From positions 62,001 through 126,000 of the forward strand of contig CBDDEJ010000005.1 of NCBI GenBank assembly GCA_965226915.1: DNA of 64,000 nucleotides. The letters run 5' to 3'. Positions 1 through 8,305 of this stretch are shown piece by piece; the stretch's first letter is position 1; each line of letters starts with the position of its first letter. This stretch comes from Io17-Chloro-G2 sp965226915 (GTDB lineage: Bacteria; Chloroflexota; Dehalococcoidia; Lucifugimonadales; UBA3495). The notes beneath the pieces are model-generated. The model did not search any database. It saw nothing but the letters and a program-made list of their open reading frames with translations, and was not told where the DNA came from. Made by a program: the position numbers and the translations under genes.

Positions 1-1
1 G

Positions 2-187
2 GAAAGTTGCCTCGAATTGGCCGGCGGCCTCCAATTGTCCCCCACGACCTTAGACCACCTGGTGTCTTACGTCGCGGACCAAGGAGATCTGCGTTTCGCC
101 AAGCAAGATATAGCAGATTGTTCCGAGCAGCGCGTCGCGGACCTGCTGCAACTAATCGTGGCCACCCGGGAATACCAACTGGCGTAA
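2..187 (+). CDS. 3' end of a gene cut by the window edge, product uncertain
   Basis: An open frame enters from the left edge and stops at TAA 185-187, giving about 61 residues that end in ATREYQLA. The text is leucine-rich, helical and typical of coding sequence (GGLQLSPTTLDHL, RVADLLQLIVA). The closing phrase resembles the C-terminus of DUF1800-type proteins, which often end in a helix followed by a 'SPEYQLA'-like tail, but too little is present to assign a family. It is followed at once by a heptamer tandem repeat and then the NHL gene on the same strand. The coding call is moderately sure and the family guess is weak. Confidence 0.5.
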   Translation, partial: ESCLELAGGLQLSPTTLDHLVSYVADQGDLRFAKQDIADCSEQRVADLLQLIVATREYQLA

Positions 188-190
188 GCG

Positions 191-250
191 AGCGTTCAGC
201 GTTCAGCGTTCAGCGTTCAGCGTTCAGCGTTCAGCGTTCAGCGTTCAGCG
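191..250. repeat. Heptamer tandem repeat (AGCGTTC)n
   Basis: About eight and a half perfect head-to-tail copies of the 7-base unit AGCGTTC fill this interval just after the stop of the upstream gene. A looser cluster of CTGACAGC-type words follows at 303-340. This is an intergenic short-sequence repeat that could vary in copy number by slippage; nothing suggests it is translated. Confidence 0.9.
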
Positions 251-356
251 AAATGAACTTTGGCTATGTGCGATTGCCGGTCAAGCAACCCCGTAACCTC
301 AAGCTGACGGCTGAATGCTGATTGCCGACAGCTGACAGCCATCAAGGAAGCCTCGA

Positions 357-1388
357 ATGAGCACCCAACTTCTACCCACATACAGCCACACCGTGGGCTT
401 TTTGGCCAACACCGGCCGGGGGTTCAATAACCCGGTGGATGTCGCCCTGGATTCCCAGGGTGTCCTCTACGTTTTAAACCGGGCCGGGCCTGAGGTTCCC
501 ATCAGGCTGCCCTACAAACGGGTGAGCATCTGCACCGTAGACGAGGAGTATCTCGGTGAGTTCGGGACCGGCGGCACGGATAGCGGACAGTTTTGGTGGC
601 CAAGTTCCCTGGCGTTCGATGGCGACGACCAGCTATACGTGGCCGATGAAGCCTTGAACCGCATCTCCATCTTCTCCAAAGAGGGCCAATTTCTCGGGCA
701 ATGGGGCGAAGCCGGATCAATGGATGGCCAGCTCAACTGCCCGTCCTACATCGCATTCGACGCCGGCGACAACCTGCTCGTTACCGACAGCCTGAACCAC
801 CGGGTGCAGCGGTTCACCAAGGACGGCACGCCCCTGGCCAAGTGGGGAAGCCCCGGCGCCGGACCCGGCCAGTTCGACCATCCATGGGGCATTGCCCTGG
901 ACCGGAAAGGGGACGTGTATATCTCCGATTGGCGCAATGACCGCATCCAAAAGTTCAACGCCGCTGGAGAGTTTGTGGCTCAATGGGGCGAATCAGGAGA
1001 AGGCGCGGGCCAGCTGAACCGGCCCGCGGGCTTGGCGGTGGATCTCAGCGGAAACATATTCGTGGCGGACTGGGGGAACGAGAGGGTCCAGGTCTTCAAT
1101 TCTGACGGCACGCCCGTGGCCAGCCTGCGGGGGGAGTCGGTTGATTCCACCTGGGCGGCGGATTACTTTGCCGCCAACCCCGACGAAGGCAACGCCCGCC
1201 TGGAAGCTGACCTAGAGCCCAGAATAGCGCCCCTTCCAGATAAAAATTGGGAGCAAAGAAGAGAAGAGTCGGCCAACGTGGAGAAACTTTTCTGGGGGCC
1301 CACCGCGGTGAAGCTAGACGGCCAGGGCAGGATCTACGTCGTCGATAGCCTGCGCCACCGTTTACAGATTTACGGGTGGGACCACTAA
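357..1388 (+). CDS. NHL-repeat beta-propeller protein
   Basis: This 343-residue protein consists almost entirely of NHL repeats. Blades can be recognised by strand pairs such as LYVADEALNRISIF (about 86-99), LLVTDSLNHRVQRF (about 138-151), VYISDWRNDRIQKF (about 185-198), IFVADWGNERVQVF (about 233-246) and IYVVDSLRHRLQIYG near the C-terminus, consistent with a six-bladed propeller. No signal peptide or membrane segment is visible, so a cytoplasmic scaffold or binding role is more likely than secretion. The ATG at 357 has AAGGAAG 6-12 bases upstream. NHL proteins bind protein, RNA or small ligands, and no active site can be assigned. It stands alone and converges on a decayed gene downstream. 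Confidence 0.85.
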   Translation: MSTQLLPTYSHTVGFLANTGRGFNNPVDVALDSQGVLYVLNRAGPEVPIRLPYKRVSICTVDEEYLGEFGTGGTDSGQFWWPSSLAFDGDDQLYVADEALNRISIFSKEGQFLGQWGEAGSMDGQLNCPSYIAFDAGDNLLVTDSLNHRVQRFTKDGTPLAKWGSPGAGPGQFDHPWGIALDRKGDVYISDWRNDRIQKFNAAGEFVAQWGESGEGAGQLNRPAGLAVDLSGNIFVADWGNERVQVFNSDGTPVASLRGESVDSTWAADYFAANPDEGNARLEADLEPRIAPLPDKNWEQRREESANVEKLFWGPTAVKLDGQGRIYVVDSLRHRLQIYGWDH

Positions 1389-1401
1389 GGCAGTCACGGC
1401 A

Positions 1402-1430
1402 ATGCGCCATTCGGCTATCGAATGGCGCAT
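1402..1430. other. Perfect stem-loop between convergent genes
   Basis: A 12-bp perfect stem (1402-1413 pairing with 1419-1430) closes a 5-base loop 14 bases after the NHL stop. No T-run follows on either side, so it is not a standard intrinsic terminator. It may act as a 3'-end stabiliser for the NHL transcript. Confidence 0.55.
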
Positions 1431-1459
1431 CCATACCCCAGCTTGATCATCCCCTGCGT

Positions 1460-2017
1460 TTAGCCTTGCACCTCTGCGGAACGGTTTGGCCGCCACGCTT
1501 TCATTAGTTGCCCAGACTCTACCGCACCAGCCATTGCTAAGCCGGCGGCCAATGCCCAGAAAGCCATGGGGAGCCCAGCCATTTGCAGGGGCAACGCTGC
1601 GGCAACGAACGCTGTTATCGCGCCGTACCGCATCGGGCCGCTGAAGGTTTTCTTCACCAATGTCTTGAAGGCCAAACTCAGCGCCAGTGCGCCAACGGTG
1701 AGGGTGTATGACAAGGGCAGGTCCTGAACTACCGCGATCACCGGAACGGCAGCGAAAGCCACCGCTATCGTGGGGGCCGACGATAGTACGATGGCCCAGA
1801 AACGTGACTCCTTGGGCCCGGCGGAAGGACCCGATGAGATGGCGATGGAACTCCCTCCGATGGCCGCGGGGTGGCCGCCGCCAAGAGCGTTGACCAGGCT
1901 GGCCGCCCCGGCCAACAAACCGTAGACGTTCCCCCTAGCCTGGAATCCCTCTGAACGCAGGACCGCTAGGGCCTGCAGGTTGCCTACTCCGACGGTGAGT
2001 ATCAGGAGAGGCAATCC
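1460..2017 (-). pseudogene. C-terminal fragment of a BenE-like benzoate/H+ symporter
   Basis: About 185 residues are very hydrophobic, with four to five membrane segments. They match the back half of BenE-type transporters: GNLQALAVLRSEGF, then ASLVNALGGGHPAAIGG, then a run of helices ending near RPNRSAEVQG. Full BenE proteins are about 390-400 residues, so the front half is missing. Its 5' edge abuts, at about 2013-2018, sequence in another frame that codes for an ECF sigma factor. No start codon with a ribosome site is evident. The fragment is most likely a remnant created by a deletion that fused two unrelated genes; a contig misjoin is the alternative. The family call comes from the GNLQ/NALGGGH region. 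Confidence 0.65.
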
Positions 2018-2419
2018 GCAACGTCAAAGCCACTTGGCTTTCCAAGCCCAGAGCGGGGTGGCAACAGGTAAAGAGCAAACGAAGCCGGTCGTCGTGGAGC
2101 GATGTATCCTCAAAATCCTCAATCATCTCGAACTCATTGGGTTCGCTGGCTGTAGGCTCGGCGAGCTCCACGTACTTTTCGGTCCTGCGCCGGTCCCGGC
2201 GCAGACGATCGATGGCTTTATTCCGAGCCACGGTGACGATCCACGCCGCCGGGTTGTTCGGAACGCCATCCTTTGGCCACCGCTTTAGGTCGGTGGCCAA
2301 AGCGTCTTGCATAGCTTCCTCGGCTTCATCAAAATCACCAAGATATCCAATGAGGGTGGCCAGAATCTTGCCCGACTCCTCCCGAAATACCCCTCTACCG
2401 CTTCCGGGGCGGAGATCAT
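2016..2419 (-). pseudogene. ECF sigma factor (ECF42-type), truncated and frameshifted
   Basis: The frame shows sigma-70 region 2 (LATLIGYLGDFDEAEEAMQ, then NNPAAWIVTVARNKAIDRLRR) and the conserved LLFTCCHPAL segment of ECF42 sigma factors, which sit beside DGPF/YCII proteins as this one does. The family is normally about 400 residues. Here homology stops after VALTLR at about 2016, where BenE-like sequence begins, so region 4 and the long C-terminal domain are lost. At the 5' end the natural opening MISAPEAVEG starts at ATG 2419 but lies one base out of frame with VFREESG; four C's at 2390-2393 (+ strand) would need to be five. The gene therefore carries both a truncation and a homopolymer shift and is very probably non-functional. 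Confidence 0.75.
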
Positions 2420-2473
2420 ACGACGCCGGCCGTCTTGGTGATGACAAAATCCAAAACCATTACAGGCTCCGGT

Positions 2474-2836
2474 TTAATGGTCGTGGTCACCGAATTCCAT
2501 GATGGGACGAACTTCGATCGAGCCAGCGGCGGCACTGGGGATCTTGGCTGCCCACGCAATAGCGTCGTCTAGATCTTTGGCCTGGATCATATAAAAACCG
2601 CCCAGTTGCTCTTTGGTTTCCGCGAACGGTCCGTCGGTGGTCAAAGTCTTTTGGTCGCGGACCTGCACCGTAGTGGCGGTATCGGTGGGCTGCAAGGCCT
2701 CCCCGGCCAACATCGCTCCGGCCTTCTCCAGCTCCTCAGAGTATTTCCCATAAGCCTCCATAACGGCGCCCATCTCTTGCTCCGACATGCCGGCAACTGC
2801 CTTTTCGTCATGGTATATCAAACATAGGTAACGCAT
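2474..2836 (-). CDS. YCII-related (DGPF-domain) protein
   Basis: A complete 120-residue YCII/DGPF protein. MRYLCLIYHDE opens the ferredoxin-like fold, and the defining TTDGPFAETKEQLGGFY stretch lies at about residues 66-82, ending in IEVRPIMEF. Members of this family are encoded beside ECF42 sigma factors and are thought to take part in their signalling; the chemistry is unknown. The partner sigma gene lies directly downstream on the same strand (2016-2419) but is broken, so this copy may be orphaned. The ATG has a strong GAGGAGGA site about 6 bases upstream. About 170 bases of gene-free DNA lie upstream and presumably hold the promoter. Confidence 0.9.
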   Translation of the reverse strand: MRYLCLIYHDEKAVAGMSEQEMGAVMEAYGKYSEELEKAGAMLAGEALQPTDTATTVQVRDQKTLTTDGPFAETKEQLGGFYMIQAKDLDDAIAWAAKIPSAAAGSIEVRPIMEFGDHDH

Positions 2837-3012
2837 TTCAGTCCTCCTCGCGGTTGGTGCGATTGCCTGGAATTAAAATTTTCCAGGTCGTACTAAGACG
2901 ACGAACGGCCAACCCAAAAATCGACACGGGCCGGCGCACATATTCCCTAGAGATGTAAAAAGTTCCGAGGTACGCTCCTAAAGGAGCTTGTCACCATGGG
3001 CACGCCGAACTA

Positions 3013-3306
3013 TTAAGAGTCCGCCAACACCACTCCGAAGATCAGACCCTCATCACCGCCGATCACCCGGGTGGAATGACCCTTCCCCCAAGTATCTTCC
3101 AACAGGTAGACTCCTCCGGGTCCAAGGGAGCGAATGGCGCCATCGCTGGTGGTTACTTCAAATTCGCCCTGCAAGATCACAAAAATCTGCCGCTGCGGAG
3201 TGGTATGTGGGACATTCCCTCCCCATCCAACTGGGGTAGACCCCTGGATATGATTTTGGTTGTTGCCCAGCAGTCGGAAATGACGGTTGTGCGGAACGGG
3301 CTGCCC
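3013..3306 (-). pseudogene. Cupin-domain gene remnant directly behind glnS
   Basis: Reading on after the glnS stop codon, in the same frame, gives about 97 codons to TAA at 3013-3015. The translation is clearly the back half of a small cupin: TTPQRQIFVILQGEFEV, then the GAIRSLGPGGVYLLEDT strand pair and WGKGHSTRVIGG. Cupins of this type start with about 50 further residues that are absent here, and no start codon precedes the cupin part. It is best read as a 5'-truncated remnant. Because it follows the glnS TAA in frame, stop-codon readthrough would attach it to GlnRS, though nothing suggests this is used. Confidence 0.6.
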
Positions 3307-4998
3307 TTACCCCTGCTGGGACCTGGCCCAGGAGTCGCGCAGGGAGACGGTTCGGTTGAAAACCAGGGAATCGGGTTTTGAGTCCGTCGAGTCCACGCAA
3401 AAGTATCCTTGCCTCAGGAACTGGTAGCGGCTGCCCGGAGTGGCGTAGGCCAGACTGACCTCCACCCGGCATCCGGTTAAGATTTCCAGAGAATTGGGGT
3501 TAAGCCAATCCGGCAGGTCGCCGCCTTCGTCGCCTTCCCCAGGGTTGGGACTGGAGAACAGGTGATCGTACAGTCTGACCTCAACGGGCAGGGAATGGGC
3601 CGCAGACACCCAATGGGACGTTCCCCGCACCTTGCGCCGGTCTTCCGACGTGCCGCCCTTGGTCTCGGGGTCGTAGGTGCAATGAAGCTCCACCACTTCG
3701 CCGGTTCTCGGGTTTTTTATCACGTCCACGCAGGTTATGTAATAGGCGTCCTTCAGACGGATCTCCCGGCCCGGCGCCAACCGGTAGAATTTGCTGGGCG
3801 GGTCCTCCATAAAGTCGTCTTGCTCGATGAATATCTCCCTTGAGAACGGAATCTCGCGGGTCCCCATCTCAGGGTCTTCAGGGTTGTTTTCGGAGGTCAG
3901 CTGCTCCACTTGGCCTTCAGGATAGTTGTCGATGATCACCTTCAAAGGCTTTAGGACCGCCATCACCCGGGGCGACCGGCGGTTCAGGTCTTCGCGCAGG
4001 CTATTCTCCAACAGGGCGGCTTCCACCGTGTTGTTCCGCTTGGCCACCCCCACCCGTTCGCAAAAATCACGGATGGCCTCCGCTGTGTATCCGCGGCGTC
4101 GCAGACCTGAAATGGTGGGCATCCTTGGGTCGTCCCAGCCATCGACGTGGCCCTCATCCACCAGTTGGTGGAGACGGCGTTTGCTCATAACCGTGTGACT
4201 AATATTCAGCCGGGCGAACTCTATCTGCTGGGGACGGTGGATCTCCAGGCGGTTCAACAGCCAGTTGTAAAGCGGCCGGTGGTCTTCGAATTCAAGGGTG
4301 CACAAGGAATGCGTGATGCCCTCGATTGAGTCGGACTGGCCGTGGGCGAAATCATACGTCGGATAGATACACCATTCGTCTCCGGTGCGGTCGTGGGGCA
4401 CCTTCATGATGCGGTACAGCGACGGGTCCCGCATGTTGACGTTGGGCGAAGCCATGTCGATCTTGGCCCGCAAAGTGTGGGACTCCTCTTCGAATTCTCC
4501 CGCCCGCATGGCCCGTAACAGGTCCAAATTCTCGTTGACCGAGCGTACCCGGAATGGGCTATCGATGCCAGGCTCGGTCAAAGTCCCCCGGTATTCACGC
4601 ATCTGTTGAGGGCTGAGATCGCAGACGTAGGCGTGTCCATCCCGAATCAATTGAAGGGCGTACTGGTAAAGTTGCTCGAAATAATCCGAGGCGTAATAAA
4701 TCTGGCCTTCCGGGTCGAAGCCCAACCATTTGAGGTCGAACTTTATTGACTCCACGAATTCGACCTCTTCCCGGCTCGGGTTGGTGTCGTCGAAACGAAG
4801 GTGGCAGACGCCGCCACCGTTTTCGGCGGCGATGCCGTAGTTCAAGCAGATAGCCTTGGCATGGCCGATATGCAGATAGCCGTTGGGCTCCGGAGGGAAA
4901 CGGGTGACCACCATGGCGCCGTTCTTGTTTGACTTGATGTCATCGGCCACAATTTGGCGGATGAAATCCGAAGCCGCGACAACGCTCGCTTCGACCAT
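3307..4998 (-). CDS. glnS: Glutaminyl-tRNA synthetase
   Basis: A full-length 563-residue class I synthetase (E. coli GlnRS is 554). The HIGH motif is YLHIGHAKA (residues 41-49) and the KMSKS counterpart is VMSKR (270-274). PTYDFAHGQSD and SLCTLEFEDHRPLY are diagnostic for GlnRS rather than GluRS, and the C-terminal beta-barrel anticodon-binding region ends in FNRTVSLRDSWA. It charges tRNA-Gln directly with glutamine. The ATG at 4998 is one base from the stop of gltX, so the two are certainly co-transcribed, gltX first. Presence of GlnRS makes the transamidation route to Gln-tRNA unnecessary here, though not excluded. Cupin remnant sequence follows its stop. Confidence 0.97.
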   Translation of the reverse strand: MVEASVVAASDFIRQIVADDIKSNKNGAMVVTRFPPEPNGYLHIGHAKAICLNYGIAAENGGGVCHLRFDDTNPSREEVEFVESIKFDLKWLGFDPEGQIYYASDYFEQLYQYALQLIRDGHAYVCDLSPQQMREYRGTLTEPGIDSPFRVRSVNENLDLLRAMRAGEFEEESHTLRAKIDMASPNVNMRDPSLYRIMKVPHDRTGDEWCIYPTYDFAHGQSDSIEGITHSLCTLEFEDHRPLYNWLLNRLEIHRPQQIEFARLNISHTVMSKRRLHQLVDEGHVDGWDDPRMPTISGLRRRGYTAEAIRDFCERVGVAKRNNTVEAALLENSLREDLNRRSPRVMAVLKPLKVIIDNYPEGQVEQLTSENNPEDPEMGTREIPFSREIFIEQDDFMEDPPSKFYRLAPGREIRLKDAYYITCVDVIKNPRTGEVVELHCTYDPETKGGTSEDRRKVRGTSHWVSAAHSLPVEVRLYDHLFSSPNPGEGDEGGDLPDWLNPNSLEILTGCRVEVSLAYATPGSRYQFLRQGYFCVDSTDSKPDSLVFNRTVSLRDSWARSQQG

Positions 4999-4999
4999 T

Positions 5000-6499
5000 C
5001 TAATTCCCTCCTGCTGCTGAAAGGCGCTCGGCTGCCTTGGCGACCCGGCGCACCACCAAGTCCCTGCCCAGGACTTCTATCGTATCGAAAAGGGGCGGCG
5101 TAGCCTTGCGGCCGGTGACCGCCGTGCGAAGCACGCCGAAAAACTGCCGGGGCGAAAGCCCCAGACCTTCGGCGACCTCTCGCAGAGATGCCTCCAGCGG
5201 CTCGTTCTCAAATACCGAGACCGACGACAAACAATCCAGCGACTTGCCTAACGCCACCAGAGCGGAATTTTCGTCCATGCCCTTTTGGATCAACACCGCC
5301 GGGTCGTCGTCAGGCTCATAGTCTATTTCATCTTGGAAAAAGTAACCGGTGCGCTCCCAAACCTCGGATAGGACTTTGATGCGTTCTTGTATCAGCGGAA
5401 CGATCTTGGACCAATAATCCTCATCTACCGGAATCTGTTCCGCCAGATGGTTATTCTCCATCTCTCTGGCCAAGAAAGGCGCCGCCGCATCCGCCAAGTC
5501 CTTTGCGTCCATTTCGCGGATGTAGACCCCATTCATCCACGCCAGCTTTTCCTGATCGAAGATCGCCCCGGACCGGCTCACGCGGTGAAGATCGAAATTA
5601 TCCACAACCGTCTGGCGTGTCATCACTTCGGTCTTATCGTCCAGCGACCATCCTAATAGCACCATGAAGTTGGCCATCGCCTCGGGCAAGTAGCCGATAT
5701 CTCTGTATTCCAAGATCGAGGTCGCGCCATGGCGCTTGGACAGCTTTTCCCGGTCGGGCCCCAGAATCATGGGAAGGTGGCCGAACTTGGGCGGCTGGTA
5801 GCCCAGCGCGTTGTAGATATGCAGGTGCCGCGGTGTGCTGGGCAGCCACTCTTCGGCCCTTAAAACGTGGCTGATCTCCATCTCATGGTCATCAACCACC
5901 ACCGCCAGGTGGTATGTGGGAAATCCGTCGGATTTCATGATGATGAAATCGTCCAGCAGGTCGTTCTGCCACTCCACATAGCCTCGAATCTCGTCGTGAA
6001 CCCCGATCACGCCTGACCCCGGCATGGCGAAACGTATAACAGAGGGCCCGCCTCCGGCCTCCATGTCATCCCGTTCCTTGGAGGTAAGGGACCGGCACCT
6101 GCCGTCGTAACCCGGGGAAGCGTTGCTGGCGGCCTGCTCTTTCCGCATCTGGTCCAAGCGCTCCCTGGTGCAGTAGCAGCGGTATGCCCAGCCGTTTTCA
6201 AGCATGATTTTGGAAGCCTTCCGGTAAAGGTCTAGGCGTTCTGACTGGAAATACGACCCAAAGGGACCGCCGACTTCAGGGCCCTCATCCCAATCGATGT
6301 CCAGCCATTTTAAGCCGTCCAAAATGGCTTCCACGGCGCCGGGAACTAGCCTTTCTTGATCGGTGTCTTCAATGCGCACCAGGAATTCCCCACCATGGTG
6401 GCGGGCGAATAACCAATTGAATAGCGCGGTTCGAATGTTGCCTATGTGGGGTTCGCCGGTAGGGCTGGGCGCGTACCGGACGCGGACGTGTTCCGCCAA
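5000..6499 (-). CDS. gltX: Glutamyl-tRNA synthetase
   Basis: A complete 499-residue bacterial GluRS. It shows YAPSPTGEPHIGN (HIGH variant, residues 9-21), the RIEDTDQER element (42-50) and KLSKRHG (252-258, KMSKS loop), followed by an all-helical anticodon-binding C-terminus. It attaches glutamate to tRNA-Glu for translation and tetrapyrrole precursors. The start is TTG at 6499, giving MAEHVRVRYAPSP with AGGAG about 7 bases upstream; no better ATG lies near. It is the first gene of a gltX-glnS operon, with one base separating the genes. The region upstream (6500-6701) contains a strong palindromic repeat. Confidence 0.97.
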   Translation of the reverse strand: MAEHVRVRYAPSPTGEPHIGNIRTALFNWLFARHHGGEFLVRIEDTDQERLVPGAVEAILDGLKWLDIDWDEGPEVGGPFGSYFQSERLDLYRKASKIMLENGWAYRCYCTRERLDQMRKEQAASNASPGYDGRCRSLTSKERDDMEAGGGPSVIRFAMPGSGVIGVHDEIRGYVEWQNDLLDDFIIMKSDGFPTYHLAVVVDDHEMEISHVLRAEEWLPSTPRHLHIYNALGYQPPKFGHLPMILGPDREKLSKRHGATSILEYRDIGYLPEAMANFMVLLGWSLDDKTEVMTRQTVVDNFDLHRVSRSGAIFDQEKLAWMNGVYIREMDAKDLADAAAPFLAREMENNHLAEQIPVDEDYWSKIVPLIQERIKVLSEVWERTGYFFQDEIDYEPDDDPAVLIQKGMDENSALVALGKSLDCLSSVSVFENEPLEASLREVAEGLGLSPRQFFGVLRTAVTGRKATPPLFDTIEVLGRDLVVRRVAKAAERLSAAGGN

Positions 6500-6619
6500 A
6501 GCAAAACTCCTATGATTTCAGCCATAATTCTATCATGGCCATCAGGTTCAGACTAAGATGGCAGCGGCGAATATTGCCTGCGCCGGCGCCCCAACCACAG
6601 TCATAACGTCACAGCCACA

Positions 6620-6663
6620 ATGTCAGCGTAGGGGCACGGCATGTCGTGCCCCTACGCTGACAT
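6620..6663. repeat. 44-bp GC-rich hairpin repeat
   Basis: A 19-bp perfect inverted repeat (6620-6638 with 6645-6663) around a 6-base loop, containing the core GGGGCACG/CGTGCCCC. It lies between gltX and rluD, both on the minus strand. The same style of core recurs at 13079-13118 and 13160-13181, so it belongs to a dispersed intergenic family. Confidence 0.85.
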
Positions 6664-6701
6664 AAACCTTGTCCTTGTTTTGCATCCCAATCTGTGGATG
6701 A

Positions 6702-7640
6702 CTACTGGCTTATGCCGAGCGTACCCCTCAACACCGACGCCAATTCCGCCGGCAACTCCGACCGGAATTCCACCTCTTCGCCGGAGGATGGATGCCGGAA
6801 TCCCAGGTGATGGGCATGGAGGAAATGACGGTTCAGCGTTCGGCTGGCCCGGCCATAGACGCCATCGCCATATAGGGGATGCCCCAAATGGGCCAGGTGG
6901 ACCCGTATCTGATGGGTTCGGCCCGTCTCCAAGTACAGTTCCAACAGACTCCAGCCCGGCAGCGTTTTGACGACACGATACCGAGTGCGGGCCTCTCTGC
7001 CCCCCGCGACCACGGCCATCCTTTTCCGATTGCGCGGGTCCCGGGCCACGGGCGCGTCTATCGTTCCGGAATCCTCCGTCATCACACCCGCAACCAGAGC
7101 TAGATATCCCTTGGTGACCTGCCTATCCTTGATCTGGGCCGATAGATTCAGGTGGGCGGCATGGCTTTTGGCCACCATCATCAGACCCGACGTGTCCTTG
7201 TCCAACCGATGCACGATGCCGGGCCGGATCTCACCGCCTATGCCCTGAATTCCTGGGCAAAGGGCCAGCAATGCGTTTACCAGGGTATGGTCGGGGTGAC
7301 CGGGCCCAGGATGCACAGACAGGCCGGCGGGTTTGTCGATAACCACTAACTCATCATCTTGGAATGCCACAGTCAACGGCATCCACTGAGCAACAACCTT
7401 CGATGGACGCGGGGCTGGAACCGAAACCAAAACTCGGTCGCCGGTCCGTACTCTCTGGGATCCTTTGACCGTCCCCCCGTTGAGCAAAACGTGGCCATCA
7501 TCGATCAACCGGCGCAACTGGCTTCGGGTCAGGCCCAAATCCTGGCCGGCCAGAAACAGGTCCAGCCGTTCCGCTCCGGCAAGGACCCGCAGGGTGAAAA
7601 TTTTTGGGGGATCATCGGTTGACGCAGATGGGCCGGTCAT
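6702..7640 (-). CDS. Ribosomal large-subunit pseudouridine synthase, RluD/RluC family
   Basis: This 312-residue enzyme has an N-terminal S4 RNA-binding domain (about residues 22-75, LTRSQLRRLIDDGHVLLNG) followed by the RluA-type catalytic domain. The catalytic signature is HRLDKDTSG at 144-152, with Asp147 as the nucleophile that isomerises uridine in 23S rRNA. GRTHQIRVHLAHLGHPLYGD further on is the family's second signature. RluD is the best fit by domain layout, but RluC and YlyB-type paralogues cannot be excluded. The start overlaps the lspA stop by four bases (ATGA), a common lspA-rluD operon arrangement that implies translational coupling. Confidence 0.93.
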   Translation of the reverse strand: MTGPSASTDDPPKIFTLRVLAGAERLDLFLAGQDLGLTRSQLRRLIDDGHVLLNGGTVKGSQRVRTGDRVLVSVPAPRPSKVVAQWMPLTVAFQDDELVVIDKPAGLSVHPGPGHPDHTLVNALLALCPGIQGIGGEIRPGIVHRLDKDTSGLMMVAKSHAAHLNLSAQIKDRQVTKGYLALVAGVMTEDSGTIDAPVARDPRNRKRMAVVAGGREARTRYRVVKTLPGWSLLELYLETGRTHQIRVHLAHLGHPLYGDGVYGRASRTLNRHFLHAHHLGFRHPSSGEEVEFRSELPAELASVLRGTLGISQ

Positions 7641-8299
7641 GGGCCGGCCGCCAGCGTTTCCTCAACCCTTTCCTTGAATCCGCATGAGGAACATCTCAGT
7701 CCGCCGTAGAGGGTCAACATATCTCCGTTACACACCGGGCACTGGGGGGGCGTTTCTTCCAAGGGTACCGGCAACATCTCAGTCCGGCTCCCGGAACGCC
7801 CGCCACCATCTTGCACCAGAAACAACCAACCCAATATCACCAGGCCCGTGACGATAGAGGCATCAGCGACGTTGAAGACCGGCCATAGTCCCACGTCCAT
7901 GAAATCGGTGACGTGGCCCAACAAAAACCGGTCTAACAGATTCCCCGCGGCGCCGCCCAACTGCAGGCCAATGCTCAACCGCAGCAGGTTACCGGGGCGT
8001 GGTTGGCTGTGGAATATCAAGACGAGCACAGCAATGCCCACCATAGAGGCTAAGATCAGCGGTGTGTTTTGGTCTTGAAATAGCCCAAAAGCGCTGCCCG
8101 TATTGTGGGTGTGGGTGAATCGGAACAGCCCTTCGCGAGGAAAAGAGGTCCCCCTCACCGGCAGGAACTCAAGCACCAAGAACTTGGAAAACTGGTCGAT
8201 CAAGAAGACTAGGGCGGCCAATTGGAGCAGGACCAAGTCTTTGTATATGGGAGTACGGCCCGATCCCGGGGGGCCGGCAGTTTCGTGGCTACTGGCCAT
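7637..8299 (-). CDS. lspA: Signal peptidase II with C-terminal zinc ribbon
   Basis: Prolipoprotein signal peptidase, an integral membrane aspartyl protease that cleaves lipoprotein signal peptides after lipidation. Four membrane segments are visible. The two catalytic aspartates sit in GNLLDR (Asp123) and FNVADAS (Asp146), and HNTGSAFGLF (65-74) is the family's conserved loop. Ordinary LspA is about 160-170 residues; this protein has 220. The extra C-terminal tail (about 165-220) contains CPVC (187-190) and CSSC (203-206) separated by 12 residues, a four-cysteine zinc ribbon expected on the cytoplasmic side. The tail is read in one uninterrupted frame that overlaps rluD by 4 bases, so the fusion is not a frameshift artefact. 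Confidence 0.93.
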   Translation of the reverse strand: MASSHETAGPPGSGRTPIYKDLVLLQLAALVFLIDQFSKFLVLEFLPVRGTSFPREGLFRFTHTHNTGSAFGLFQDQNTPLILASMVGIAVLVLIFHSQPRPGNLLRLSIGLQLGGAAGNLLDRFLLGHVTDFMDVGLWPVFNVADASIVTGLVILGWLFLVQDGGGRSGSRTEMLPVPLEETPPQCPVCNGDMLTLYGGLRCSSCGFKERVEETLAAGP

Positions 8300-8305
8300 A
8301 TGGGG

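Noticed and set aside
191..250. Possible CRISPR array
   Set aside because: Units are only 7 bases, contiguous and without spacers.
1935..2014. Native sigma-transporter fusion protein
   Set aside because: The two homologies lie in different frames and both are truncated, so no single fusion product is encoded.
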